From JAJDXO01 sp965213765 (GTDB lineage Bacteria > Pseudomonadota > Alphaproteobacteria > Rhodospirillales > UBA2165), in assembly GCA_965213765.1 (NCBI GenBank), contig OZ243926.1, forward strand, positions 1,922,001 through 1,986,000: 64,000 nt of DNA, in the 5' to 3' direction. Positions 43,145-51,930 of the stretch are shown here, in pieces. How positions within the stretch are numbered: the first letter of the stretch is position 1; each line of letters begins with the position of its first letter. A program made the position numbers and the translations under genes. The notes below the pieces were generated by a model that was given only the letters and a program-made list of their open reading frames with translations, had not been told where the DNA came from and did no database searches.

Positions 43145-43510
43145 CTAGTTCAGGAACGTGGCGACTGTCTCGAGAAACGCGGGCACGGAGATGGGCTTGG
43201 CGATATATCCGTCATAGCCGCTGTCGCGAAATATTTCTTCATCCCCCATCATTGCAAAAGCCGTAACGGCAATCACCGGGATATCGGCGATATCTTCATC
43301 GCCCTTTAGCTGCTTAATCACGTCCAGGCCGGAAATTCTTGGCAACCGGATATCCATAAGGATTAGGTCTGGACGGTGGTTGCGGGTCAGTTCCACGGCT
43401 TCAAACCCGTCGTCGGTCTGCAGCGTATCGTAGCCATTCGCCTGTAACAGATCGTTGAAGAGCTTCATATTGAGCTCATTGTCTTCGACGATCAGGACCG
43501 TCTTGGACAT
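43145..43510 (-). CDS. divK: DivK-like single-domain response regulator
   Basis: A 121-residue receiver domain without an output domain. It has the acidic pair in LIVEDNELN, the phospho-acceptor Asp in DLILMDIRLPRISG, Thr in PVIAVTAFAM and Lys in GYIAKPIS. The length and the ELNMKLFNDLLQANGY helix match DivK, the essential polarity and cell-cycle regulator of alphaproteobacteria. A pleD gene is not adjacent. The assignment within receiver proteins is strong but not certain. Confidence 0.85.
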   Translation of the reverse strand: MSKTVLIVEDNELNMKLFNDLLQANGYDTLQTDDGFEAVELTRNHRPDLILMDIRLPRISGLDVIKQLKGDEDIADIPVIAVTAFAMMGDEEIFRDSGYDGYIAKPISVPAFLETVATFLN

Positions 43511-43568
43511 GGAACAAACCCCGATTTCTTGATCCTTGTCACATACTTGGCGGCCTCGGGACAGAAGT

Positions 43569-43863
43569 TCAAGGGGATCTGCGCCGGACGAGAACCGGTT
43601 GGTAACCGCGCAAGTTCTCCGCGATTTCCCGAAGCCCGCGGATATCGGCGATCATGAGCGATTCCTCGCCGCGCTTCACAATACCATTGCGCGCGAGGTC
43701 GTTCATCACACGTGCGGCGGTCTCACCGGTCGAGCTTGCCCTGCTCGCCGGCGGCGAACCGGCGCCGACGGCACGAATTCTCAAAATCCCGCCGCTCTTC
43801 AGGGGTCAGGCCGGCCGGAACCGCAATGTCGGATAGGTCATGCGGCAGGGGCGCATTCTGCAC
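43569..43863 (-). pseudogene. Crp/Fnr-family regulator with internal deletion
   Basis: From GTG 43863 (GGGAGGAG upstream) the first frame encodes an N-terminal region (GLTPEERRDFENSCRRRRFA, AAGEQ) like the start of a Crp-type sensor domain, then stops at TGA. A second frame encodes TAARVMNDLARNGIVKRGEE and MIADIRGLREIAENLRG, the end of a Crp-type winged helix. Most of the sensor domain and the first DNA-binding helices are missing, so an internal deletion of roughly 400 bases has fused the ends out of frame. Confidence 0.7.
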
Positions 43864-44016
43864 GTCAGGTCTCCTCCCAACCGCACATTACATACACCGG
43901 GCACGGATCGTGAAATTCGGTAATCCACGGGAAACAAACGACAAATTGCGCCCCGGCTTGCGCCTTTTCGGCATGCTGACTATGGTCCGTAGCAGTCGAG
44001 GACGGAAAAACCATTG

Positions 44017-44994
44017 ATGCACGCCGAAACGGACAGCGCCGCAAAGAAGAGAATCGCCTCTGTGATCCCTTGTTACCGCGAAACCGAGAGAATTCTCGAG
44101 GATTTGGCCGGCATAGGGGACGAAGTCGAGAGAGTTTACGTGATTGATGACGCCTGTCCGGACGGGACTGGCGATCTGGTCGAAGAGTCCTGTTCGGATC
44201 CTCGCGTCACGATGCTGAAATTATCTGAAAACAAGGGCGTTGGCGGCGCAACGCTGGCCGGCTACCGCCAGGCAATCGACGACAAATTGGACGTCATCGT
44301 CAAATTGGATGGTGATGGGCAGATGAATCCGAAGGAGCTGCATAAGCTGGTCCGTCCAATCGTCAACGGCCAGGCTGACTACACGAAGGGAAATCGGTTT
44401 CACAGCGTCGAGAGCGTTTCTGCGATGCCCAAAATCCGCCTCTTCGGCAATCTCTTTCTGTCCTTCGCCACAAAGATGTCGAGCGGTTATTGGAATATTT
44501 TCGATCCGACGAACGGATACACCGCGATCGACCGGCGCGTGGCCGAGTTATTGCCGTTTGCCAAGATCGACAATGGGTATTTTTTCGAGTCCGACATGTT
44601 ATTCCGGTTGAATACTCTGCGGGCCGTCGTCGCGGATGTCCCTATCCCGGCCATCTATGGCGACGAACGCAGCTCCCTTGTGATCTGGAAAATCTTGATG
44701 CCATTTCTCGGCAAAAACATAGCAATACGTTCCGACGGTTGGTCTATTCGTACTTCCTCCGTGATTTCACCATTGCATCCGTAGAATTGGTGGTCGGGCT
44801 GATTTTGATTGGTTTTGCGGTGATTATTTGGCGGTGTGCACTGGTACGATAGCATAACGACCAATGTCCCCGCCTCTACCGGGATCATAATTCTCCCAAC
44901 ATTGACCTTTTTGGTCGGAATGCAGCTGTTCCTTGGATTCATGAACTTCGATACGCGGAACGTTCCGACATCGGCCTTGCACCTCGATCTCTGA
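44017..44994 (+). pseudogene. Family 2 glycosyltransferase (DPM1-like), two frameshifts
   Basis: The N-terminal 230 residues are an intact GT-A domain: RIASVIPCYRETERILEDL, VYVIDDACPDGTGD, VIVKLDGDGQMNP (metal-binding DxD) and DPTNGYTAIDRRV. After A5 at 44713-44717 the coherent sequence shifts frame (NTFRRLVYSYFLRDFTIASV, ELVVGLILIGFAVIIW). It shifts again near 44830 to HWYDSITTNVPASTGIIILP and QLFLGFMNFDTRNVP, ending TGA 44994. Together this is a polyprenyl-phosphate-type glycosyltransferase with a C-terminal membrane domain. Pseudogene, or sequence errors at homopolymers. Confidence 0.75.
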
Positions 44995-45421
44995 GCCGCT
45001 GGCCAAATTAAAATCTTACCTGCCGAATTGCCCAAATCCCCCGACGGCGCGAGTAGGCGCGGGGCGGCCGCACCGGCGGGGAAGACGCCAAGGCGGCGCT
45101 GAACGTATTTGAAAGCGAACGGGGCGGTGTTCTCAATCCCGGACGACCTGCACGAGATGTCGTGCCATCAAAGTATCAGCTCGATGTCACCATCGGCCGA
45201 AAAGGCGGTGGTCGTACTTGGCGGGCCCAAGAAACCGCGGACGTGCCGCGTCCCCGCAGCAGCCGGTTGGTTCGCCGGATGATCCCGGGGCTGATGGGCA
45301 GCACTTGACGAAACAGTGAAGCGCGGTGAGCCGAGTCCCCGCTAAGGCGGGCGATTGCCAAATCACAATTTGGCTGTATCTTCGCCCTGGAAATTGACCA
45401 AACCGACGAAACCGGCCTCAC
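44995..45421. other. Intergenic stretch without a supported gene
   Basis: About 430 bases before hisZ. One plus-strand frame is open from about 45055 to a TGA near 45307 but has no start codon near its beginning and no recognised motif; it may be a gene remnant. The hisZ promoter should lie near 45330-45420, but I cannot identify it. Confidence 0.45.
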
Positions 45422-46603
45422 ATGACCGATAGAGTGCACCGTGCCCTCCTCCCCGCCGGGCTGAAGGATGTCCTGCCGCCGGATGCCGAAAGCGAGGCGT
45501 CCGTTCGCGAGATGCTGATTTCGGCGTTCGTTTCGCGCGGTTATGACCGGGTCAAACCTCCTTTGATCGAGTTTGAAGACAGCTTGGTTTCGGGAAGTGG
45601 CGAGGCAACCTCCTCGCAGACTTTCCGGATGATGGATCCGGTGTCGCAATTGATGTTGGGCGTTCGGCCTGACATGACGCTGCAAGTCGCCCGCATCGCC
45701 ACGACGCGGCTCATCGACGAGCCCCGTCCGTTACGGCTGAGTTATGCGGGTGAGGTATTGCGGGTACGTGGTTCCAGCCTCCGGCCGGAACGCCAGTTTG
45801 CCCAGGTTGGCGCCGAACTGATCGGCTCGGACAAACCGGAAGCCGACGCCGAGGTCATTTTGATGGCCGGCGAAGCCCTGAACGCGGCCGGCTCCGACGG
45901 ATTGAGCGTGGACCTCGGCCTGCCGACACTGGTCGCGGCGATCTGCCGGGAACACGGCGTCGACCCGCAGGGGAATGACGGCGTCCTGCGCGGCGCGCTC
46001 AATCAGAAAGATGCGGCAACGATTGAGCGGTTTGGAGGACCGGCCGCACCGGTATTGGGAGAACTGTTGGAGGCAGCCGGTGGCGCGGCCTCGGCAATCG
46101 AGCGGATAAACGGGATTGACCTTCCGGATGACGCGCAGCGGGAATGGTCACACTTGGTCTCGGTCGCGGAAATTGTGAAGCGGAGAGCACCATCACTCGA
46201 GTTGACAATCGATCCGGTGGAAATCCGAGGCTACGAGTACCATTCCGGGGTGACCTTCACCGTTTTTGCGAAATCGGCTCGGGGCGAATTGGGCCGCGGC
46301 GGGCGATATATCGCGGGCAATGGCGCGGAAACGGCGGGCGAGGCGGCAACGGGAATCACCTTGTTCCTCGATACCGTCATTCGATCGCTCCCCGATTCGC
46401 CGCAACCGAAAAGGATTTATTTGCCCACCGAGAGCAGTCCCGAGGATGCTCAACGGTTGAGGGCCGAGGGATGGATCACCGTACCATCGCTGTCAGCGGA
46501 AGAAGATGGAGCAAACCGGGCGCAGGCTCTGGGGTGCACGCATATCCTCGTCGAAGGCGAGGTGTCCGAGATCAACGCCGAGGGAGACGCCGCGGATGGC
46601 TAA
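45422..46603 (+). CDS. hisZ: ATP phosphoribosyltransferase regulatory subunit HisZ
   Basis: HisRS-like paralogue that activates and gives feedback control to short-form HisG in histidine synthesis. The 393-residue protein has the class II synthetase fold: LLPAGLKDVLPPDAESEASV, YDRVKPPLIEFEDSLVSGSG, LGVRPDMTLQVARIATTRL and GYEYHSGVTFTVFAKSARGE. It lacks the C-terminal anticodon-binding domain of true HisRS. It overlaps purA by 8 bases. hisG is not in the window. Confidence 0.92.
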   Translation: MTDRVHRALLPAGLKDVLPPDAESEASVREMLISAFVSRGYDRVKPPLIEFEDSLVSGSGEATSSQTFRMMDPVSQLMLGVRPDMTLQVARIATTRLIDEPRPLRLSYAGEVLRVRGSSLRPERQFAQVGAELIGSDKPEADAEVILMAGEALNAAGSDGLSVDLGLPTLVAAICREHGVDPQGNDGVLRGALNQKDAATIERFGGPAAPVLGELLEAAGGAASAIERINGIDLPDDAQREWSHLVSVAEIVKRRAPSLELTIDPVEIRGYEYHSGVTFTVFAKSARGELGRGGRYIAGNGAETAGEAATGITLFLDTVIRSLPDSPQPKRIYLPTESSPEDAQRLRAEGWITVPSLSAEEDGANRAQALGCTHILVEGEVSEINAEGDAADG

Positions 46604-47888
46604 CGTGGTCGTGGTTGGCGCCCAGTGGGGCGATGAAGGTAAGGGAAAGATCGTTGACTGGCTATCGGAACGGGCAGACGTCGTGGTCCGTTTTCAAGGC
46701 GGTCACAATGCCGGCCATACTTTGGTCATCGATGGTCAAACGTTCAAGTTGAGCCTGCTGCCATCGGGGATAGTCCGTCCCGGAAAAATGTCGGTGATCG
46801 GCAATGGGGTGGTCCTCGATCCCTGGGCGCTGCTCCGGGAAATCGAGGACGTAACGGCACAAGGTGTTGAGATTTCTCCCCGGAATTTGGCCATTGCGGA
46901 AAATGTGGCGTTAATACTTCCGCTGCACAGCCGTTTGGACCAAGCCCGGGAAAGAGTGAACTCGGGAATTCGGATTGGTACCACCGGTCGTGGGATCGGC
47001 CCGGCGTACGAGGATCGCGTCGGACGCCGAGCCATCCGCCTGGGCGACCTCGCCGACCTGCCAACATTGCGGACCCGTGTAGACAATTTGTTCGTCCACC
47101 ACAACGCGCTCCGTCGAGGACTTGGCGAAACAGAGCTGGAAGCATCGGAGTTGGTCGCCGCGCTTCAGGAGGTCGCGCCAAGGATCCTGCCCTACATGGA
47201 TTCGGTGTGGCGGCGTCTCGATGAAGCAAGACGCGCCGGCAAGCGGATCCTGTTTGAAGGCGCACAGGGTGCCATGCTGGATATCGATCATGGAACCTAC
47301 CCATTTGTCACCTCTTCCAACACCGTCGCGGGGCAGGCCGCCTCGGGCAGCGGTGTCGGTCCTGACGCCGCGGGATTTGTGCTTGGCATCACCAAGGCCT
47401 ATACGACGCGGGTTGGCGAGGGTCCCTTCCCGACCGAACAAGATAATGAGATCGGTCAGCGTCTCGGTGAGCGGGGTCACGAATTCGGTACGGTGACGGG
47501 CCGAAAAAGGCGATGCGGCTGGTTCGATGCCGTGATGGTGCGCCAAGCCCTGAAAGTTGGCGGCATTACCGGAATTGCCCTGACAAAGCTCGATGTGCTG
47601 GATGGCATGGAGGAGCTCAGGGTCTGTACGGGTTATCGCATCGACGGCGAGCCGTACGACTACCTGCCGGCGTCAATGACGGCGCAAGCCAAGGTGGAAC
47701 CAAAGTACGAGTCGATGGAGGGCTGGTCGGAGAGTACCGAGGGGGCTCGGTCCTGGGCCGATCTTCCAGCGACCGCGATCAAGTACATTCGGCGAATAGA
47801 AGAACTCATCGAGGTCCCGGTGGCAATGCTCTCAACCAGTCCTGAGCGAGAGGATACAATTCTCGTTCGCGATCCCTTCGCCGATTAG
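46596..47888 (+). CDS. purA: Adenylosuccinate synthetase
   Basis: Joins IMP and aspartate with GTP in AMP synthesis. The 430-residue protein starts MANVVVVGAQWGDEGKGKIV (GTP loop) and has FQGGHNAGHTL, GTTGRGIGPAYEDRVGRRAI and the C-terminal GYRIDG and LPATAIKYIRRIEELI motifs. Start ATG 46596 lies inside the end of hisZ (8-base overlap). The TAG stop is the first three bases of repeat element D. Confidence 0.97.
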   Translation: MANVVVVGAQWGDEGKGKIVDWLSERADVVVRFQGGHNAGHTLVIDGQTFKLSLLPSGIVRPGKMSVIGNGVVLDPWALLREIEDVTAQGVEISPRNLAIAENVALILPLHSRLDQARERVNSGIRIGTTGRGIGPAYEDRVGRRAIRLGDLADLPTLRTRVDNLFVHHNALRRGLGETELEASELVAALQEVAPRILPYMDSVWRRLDEARRAGKRILFEGAQGAMLDIDHGTYPFVTSSNTVAGQAASGSGVGPDAAGFVLGITKAYTTRVGEGPFPTEQDNEIGQRLGERGHEFGTVTGRKRRCGWFDAVMVRQALKVGGITGIALTKLDVLDGMEELRVCTGYRIDGEPYDYLPASMTAQAKVEPKYESMEGWSESTEGARSWADLPATAIKYIRRIEELIEVPVAMLSTSPEREDTILVRDPFAD

Positions 47889-48341
47889 GGTCTGCACTCA
47901 ATTAGGGGATTCTCCTTTTCGCGTCCTCTCCCCCGGGAAGGGGCGAGGGAACGCATGGCAAGCCTCCTCTCCCCGCTCACCCGCAAGTCGTCATCACCGG
48001 GTCGGTCAATTCGTCCGAATTGACCTTATTTGACCCGGTGATCCACGCCTCGCGGCACGATACACGTGGATGGCCGGGTCGCAGTTTGTCCTCCGGCCGG
48101 CGAAGCCGGTCCGGTGGGCCCGGCCATGACGCAATCATTTTATGCCTCGCAGGCTCACCCTCTAACCCTCTCCCCCTGAAGAAGGGGGCGAGGGAACGCG
48201 ATGCGGCAACGGCGGCTACCCCCCTCTCCCTCTCTGAGGGAGAGGGCCGGGGTGAGGGTGATATGGAAATTCCCCCTCACCCGGCGACCGTCCTCATCGC
48301 CGCAACACCCCTATGGCGGCTCAATTTGGCCGGAAACTGCT
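47887..48341 (+). repeat. Dispersed inverted-end repeat element, copy D
   Basis: Begins AGGGTCTGCACTCAATTAGG within the purA stop codon and shares modules with copies A, B and C: GGATTCTCCTTTT, GGGGCGAGGGAACGCATGGC, the palindrome ATCACCGGGTC...GACCCGGTGAT around an uninterrupted 28-base loop, GCCATGACGCAATCATTTTA, GGAGAGGGCCGGGGTGAGGG and CAACACCCCTATGGCGGC. It ends in the REP-like arm TCAATTTGGCCGGAAACTGC. No coding capacity; its right side lies 11 bases from the rlu gene. Confidence 0.8.
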
Positions 48342-48352
48342 CTAAATGCCTG

Positions 48353-49315
48353 TCACAGAAGGGCTTTTATGTCGTCGGGCAGGTCGCTGCGAAATCTCAG
48401 GAATTCGCCTGTTTTCGGGTGTTCGAAGCCCAGAAGGTAGGCGTGAAGCGCCTGGCGGCTGAGCCCCGAAACGGCGTTCCTGAACCCTTCGTCGACACCG
48501 TCCAGCCGACGCCGGTCGGCCCGGCCGTAAAGCGGATCACCAATGACGGGATGGCCCCTGGCGCTCAAGTGAACACGGATTTGATGGGTGCGTCCAGTCT
48601 CCAGCCTGCATTCCACCAGGCTTGCCCAGCGGTTGATCACCCTCAATACCCGGTAGTGGGTGATCGCTTCCTTCCCGCCTCGAGCGGTGACGGACATCTT
48701 TTTCCGGTTCTTCGGATTTCGGCCGATATTTCCGGTGATGGTGCCTTGCTTTGGCGACAGCGCCCCCCAACACATCGCTTGGTACGCGCGCTCCAGGGAA
48801 TGCTCGGCAAACTGCCGCGCGAGAGAGGCATGAGCGGCATCGTTCTTCGCCGCCACCAACAGTCCCGATGTATCCTTGTCGATCCGATGGACGATCCCCG
48901 GCCGGGCGACCCCTCCGATTCCCGACAGCGAGTCGCCGCAATGCGCCAACAGCGCGTTGACCAGTGTCCGGTCCGGATTGCCCGCCGCCGGATGCACCAC
49001 CAGGCCCGCCGGCTTATCCACTACGATCAGGTGTTCGTCTTCGAAGACGACGGTGAGCGGGATCGGCTGGGCGATGGGCTCGGCGGGCACCGCTTCGGGA
49101 ATACGCACCTCAAAGGTATCGCCTGATTTGACCCGCCGGGAGGGCTCGGATACCCTCGCGCTCGCCTGGCTGACCGATCCGCCGGTGATGAGGGCCTTGA
49201 CACGGCTGCGCGATACGTCGGGCAGAGCGTCTGCCAACACCCGGTCCAAACGGGTGCCCGCGCCGCTCTCATCGACGGTTACACGTCGGATATTTTGCCG
49301 GCCGGCGGGGGTCAT
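48353..49315 (-). CDS. RluA/RluD-family 23S rRNA pseudouridine synthase
   Basis: A 320-residue RNA-modifying enzyme. N-terminal S4 RNA-binding domain (TRLDRVLADALPDVSRSRVK), catalytic domain with LIVVDKPAGLVVHPAAGN and the active-site Asp in GIVHRIDKDTSGLLV, then ARGGKEAITHYRVL and GRTHQIRVHLSARGHPVIGD. The S4 domain points to RluD or RluC rather than RluA; I cannot separate these from sequence. Confidence 0.93.
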   Translation of the reverse strand: MTPAGRQNIRRVTVDESGAGTRLDRVLADALPDVSRSRVKALITGGSVSQASARVSEPSRRVKSGDTFEVRIPEAVPAEPIAQPIPLTVVFEDEHLIVVDKPAGLVVHPAAGNPDRTLVNALLAHCGDSLSGIGGVARPGIVHRIDKDTSGLLVAAKNDAAHASLARQFAEHSLERAYQAMCWGALSPKQGTITGNIGRNPKNRKKMSVTARGGKEAITHYRVLRVINRWASLVECRLETGRTHQIRVHLSARGHPVIGDPLYGRADRRRLDGVDEGFRNAVSGLSRQALHAYLLGFEHPKTGEFLRFRSDLPDDIKALL

Positions 49316-49338
49316 CCTCTGGAAAATGACGTAGTTTC

Positions 49339-49677
49339 ATGGGTGTACACAAGGGATTAGTCGCGTTGGTGGGCGGGATGGCGGTGCTGATCGTCATCGG
49401 CCTGATTGCGGTTGCCTGGGGTCTGGTCAGCAAATCGGGTGATGCCGGCTTCTCCGGGATCGTCGACAGCGGCCCCGCGGAAGGCTTCGGCAATGTGGAC
49501 GTTTCGTTGGCCGACGGCGAAAGCATCTTGTCCGCCCTCCCCTCCGCGGGCCGCGTCGTGGTGCATATCCAGTCCCGGCAGGGTCCGGAACGGCTGGTGA
49601 TCCTGGATCCGGCCACCGGCAAGATTACCGGGCAATTCACCTTCAAGGTCCCAGAGCCGGTGCCTGACAGGAAATGA
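49339..49677 (+). CDS. Single-span membrane protein, function unknown
   Basis: A 112-residue protein with one N-terminal membrane helix (VALVGGMAVLIVIGLIAVAW) and a periplasmic domain of about 80 residues ending in a beta-rich stretch (RLVILDPATGKITGQFTFKV). Divergent from the rlu gene and overlapping the M67 gene by 4 bases (ATGA). It may be the small membrane protein often paired with RluD-type genes in alphaproteobacteria (DUF6476-like); uncertain. Confidence 0.75.
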   Translation: MGVHKGLVALVGGMAVLIVIGLIAVAWGLVSKSGDAGFSGIVDSGPAEGFGNVDVSLADGESILSALPSAGRVVVHIQSRQGPERLVILDPATGKITGQFTFKVPEPVPDRK

Positions 49678-50129
49678 TTTTAGGCGACGAGATCCGATTT
49701 TCCGCCGGCCAGATCAATCAGATCGGCGACGAGGTGGAGGCCGCCTATCCGAAGGAATGCTGCGGCCTTTTGGTCGGCGTGCTCAATGGACATGTCTATG
49801 AGGTGCGTCGCGTGGTCGCCTCACCCAACATCGTCGAAACCCGCGCCCATGACCGGTTCGAGGTTGATCCGCAGGTCCGGATCGATCTTATGCGCGATTT
49901 GCGCCACACCAACGAAACGATCATCGGACACTATCACTCCCATCCCGATCACGGCGCCCACCCCTCGGAGACGGACCTCGCCCAGGCTTATGAACCGGGG
50001 CTGGTTTGGGTCATCACCTCGGTCCTGGCCGGGCAGGCCCGTGAATCGGCGGGCCATGTACTCGACCCTGAAACCGGTCGTTTCCGTCAGATCGAGCTTC
50101 GGGTGGACGGCGCCATCAGCGGATTTTGA
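49674..50129 (+). CDS. M67-family (JAMM/MPN+) metallopeptidase
   Basis: A 151-residue zinc isopeptidase-like protein. The full JAMM motif is present: Glu in PKECCGLLVG, then GHYHSHPDHGAHPSETDLAQ (HxHPx7Sx2D). Bacterial members trim ubiquitin-like sulfur carriers or act in cysteine and cofactor synthesis; no ThiS/MoaD-like or ThiF-like gene adjoins, so the partner is unknown. Translationally coupled to the upstream membrane protein. Confidence 0.9.
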   Translation: MILGDEIRFSAGQINQIGDEVEAAYPKECCGLLVGVLNGHVYEVRRVVASPNIVETRAHDRFEVDPQVRIDLMRDLRHTNETIIGHYHSHPDHGAHPSETDLAQAYEPGLVWVITSVLAGQARESAGHVLDPETGRFRQIELRVDGAISGF

Positions 50130-50199
50130 TCGCCGGATTAACTTGATGCCACTTGATCCCGGGGGGCCAAATAGGTTAAGACGAGCGCCCTTTTGCGCC

Positions 50200-50275
50200 G
50201 TCCCCATCGTCTAGCGGCCTAGGACATCGGCCTCTCACGCCGAAAACGGGGGTTCGAGTCCCCCTGGGGACGCCA
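50200..50275 (+). tRNA. tRNA-Glu (anticodon CTC)
   Basis: A complete cloverleaf of 76 bases with encoded CCA: acceptor GTCCCCA/TGGGGAC with discriminator G, D-arm GTCTAGCGGCCTAGGAC, anticodon stem TCGGC/GCCGA with loop CTCTCAC (anticodon CTC), and T-arm GGGGGTTCGAGTCCCCC. It reads GAG codons. Confidence 0.97.
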
Positions 50276-50288
50276 TTTCTTCCCACAC

Positions 50289-50874
50289 TCAGTCGCTGGT
50301 CGCCGCCGCGTATTGGCCGACGTGCCGGCCACCGGGCAGGTCGCTGCCCTCGGGGAAATCGACCGCATTCAACACCCGATAGTGACGGTCGTGGGTCAAC
50401 ACGCTTTGGCGGATCGTGGGCCATACCCGGTCCCGGAGGAACCACTGATCGGCGCGCCGATTGAGCGGGCCTTCGCCGGTGAAATTCTCCAGCGGACCGG
50501 CGGACCGGTGGCAGGATGCCGCCGACCCCGCCCCACATGCCGGCGAGGACAAGCTCGGTATGAGCCCAGTTGTCGCGCATGACGTGGAAAGCCCGATCCG
50601 ATGCCAGCCAGGCCGTCACGGCCGCTTGCTCGCGCGAGTTGACGATGGAATCCGCGTCCCGGATCAGGAATCGCCGGGTCGCTCCGTCATTAGTTACCTG
50701 GAAGCGCCAAAACAGCCCGTCGAGCGGACCTTGGCGGGACATCATGACGATGTCGGCGCCGAGCTCCGGAGGGATTATCCATCTTTGAACCGGCCGCTGT
50801 CGGTCAGATTTGACCTGTTCATCCCGAGGGACTATTCGGCAGTTGGCGGCATCGCCATCGGCCAGTTTCACCAA
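50289..50874 (-). pseudogene. Glycosyltransferase-like protein, frameshifted and shortened
   Basis: The first frame gives ADIVMMSRQGPLDGLFWRFQ, FLIRDADSIVNSREQAAVTA and ASDRAFHVMRDNWAHTELVL, with a DxDS motif like a sugar-nucleotide site. After GGVGGILP, near 50500, the coherent sequence changes frame to LNRRADQWFLRDRVWPTIRQ and GGRHVGQYAAATSD, ending at 50289. The pattern recalls bacterial DxDxx-type transferase proteins that often carry TPRs. The start region is not convincing, so the gene is probably also truncated at its 5' end. The TPR gene upstream may be part of the same former unit. Confidence 0.6.
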
Positions 50875-50925
50875 AAGGGCTTTAAGCCCATATCAGCGGC
50901 ATGGATTGCTCAGGGTGCAGCAAGT

Positions 50926-51312
50926 CTACCGGTTTTTCCCAAGCCGCGCCGAAACGCGGGCGAGGGCATCGAAGAGGTCGGGATCGTCGGCACCGGCGGC
51001 GAGCGCGCTTTGGAGCACCGCTTCAGCCTCCTCGAAACGCTCCAGCCGGTCCAATACGACCCCCTTAGCGATCAAAAGGCCGGGATCAACCGGCAGATGG
51101 CGCTCAGCATGGGTCAGCACGCTGAGCGCGGCGTCGTAATCGGCCACCGCAGACAGGTACGCGGCGAGCCTCACCTGATCCTCCACCGCCGCCCGGCTGT
51201 TGGGACCGAGAATATTGATCACCGCCGACTGGTGTTCGATGGCCGATCGGAAATCGCCCCTGCCATAGGCTTCCGCGGCGGTGCGGCGGACGGCATCCAG
51301 ATCGTCGCTCAA
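50926..51312 (-). CDS. Tetratricopeptide-repeat protein
   Basis: A 128-residue protein of about three TPR helix pairs (AAEAYGRGDFRSAIEHQSAV, LAAYLSAVADYDAALSVLTH, AKGVVLDRLERFEEAEAVLQ). It is a scaffold with no catalytic residues. It lies 9 bases behind clpS and 50 bases before the broken glycosyltransferase-like gene, so it could be a free protein or the N-terminal half of a split gene. Confidence 0.8.
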   Translation of the reverse strand: MSDDLDAVRRTAAEAYGRGDFRSAIEHQSAVINILGPNSRAAVEDQVRLAAYLSAVADYDAALSVLTHAERHLPVDPGLLIAKGVVLDRLERFEEAEAVLQSALAAGADDPDLFDALARVSARLGKNR

Positions 51313-51321
51313 GGAACCCGC

Positions 51322-51627
51322 CTACTCTTCCGGTTCGGTGCTGAACATCAAGGGGTAGCCGTTCTCGCGCCCCAAATCGGTGGCCTCGGTGGCCTTGGTC
51401 TCCGCTACGTCCTTGGTATAGACGGCGACGACGCAAACATCCTTGGTGTGCGCCGTCATCATCACATGCATCGCCTCCTCCTCGCTCATCCGGAAGACCT
51501 CTTTCAAAACCACGACGACGAACTCCCGCGGCGTGTAGTCGTCGTTCAGCAGGATGACCTTGTAGAGACGCGGGCGTTGCGTCTTCTTCTTGGTCTCGGT
51601 CTTAGGCTTGAGGTCGGTGTCGGCCAT
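51322..51627 (-). CDS. clpS: ATP-dependent Clp protease adaptor ClpS
   Basis: A 101-residue N-recognin that delivers N-degron proteins to ClpAP. Core motif YKVILLNDDYTPREFVVVVL, with the Asn-Asp-Asp N-degron pocket, then MSEEEAMHVMMTAH and Cys-Val-Val-Ala-Val. The unstructured N-terminus (about 20 residues, lysine-rich) is typical. clpA is not adjacent. Confidence 0.96.
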   Translation of the reverse strand: MADTDLKPKTETKKKTQRPRLYKVILLNDDYTPREFVVVVLKEVFRMSEEEAMHVMMTAHTKDVCVVAVYTKDVAETKATEATDLGRENGYPLMFSTEPEE

Positions 51628-51930
51628 CGGATCGCCCCAGCGACAGTCTCCGCTTCACCCGATGGCCATGTTCGCATGAAGTCGCCTTTTGGTTCAAATC
51701 GGGGCCGCGGCCTTGCCGATCGGAAGGCATCCGCTAAACGAGAGGCGTTCGCATAAAGGAGCGTACGCCATGGCCTTCGAGCAGCACGGCTTCGCCTGCG
51801 CCTACTCCATGGAGGGGGGTATGAGGGTTGGAAGATCAGCGGGGTGTCGCTATTCACCCGCAACCCCTTCGGTCCGAATTGTACTCGAGTTCGGCTGCCG
51901 CCCTCATAAATGGTCCAGCGTTCCGGAACG
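51628..51930. other. Intergenic stretch, possible rhodanese remnant
   Basis: About 300 bases. A short plus-strand frame near 51770 reads FEQHGFACAYSMEGGMR, similar to the end of rhodanese domains (AYxLEGGxRAW), but nothing else of that fold is present, so any gene is decayed. The clpS promoter should also lie here; not identified. Confidence 0.35.

Noticed and set aside
50200..50275. tRNA-Glu as attachment site of an integrated island
   Set aside because: No integrase gene and no repeated tRNA 3' end found in the window.
50461..51756. Long plus-strand frame (431 codons) opposite clpS, the TPR gene and the transferase-like remnant
   Set aside because: The minus-strand genes show family motifs; the plus frame does not and is a codon-bias artefact.
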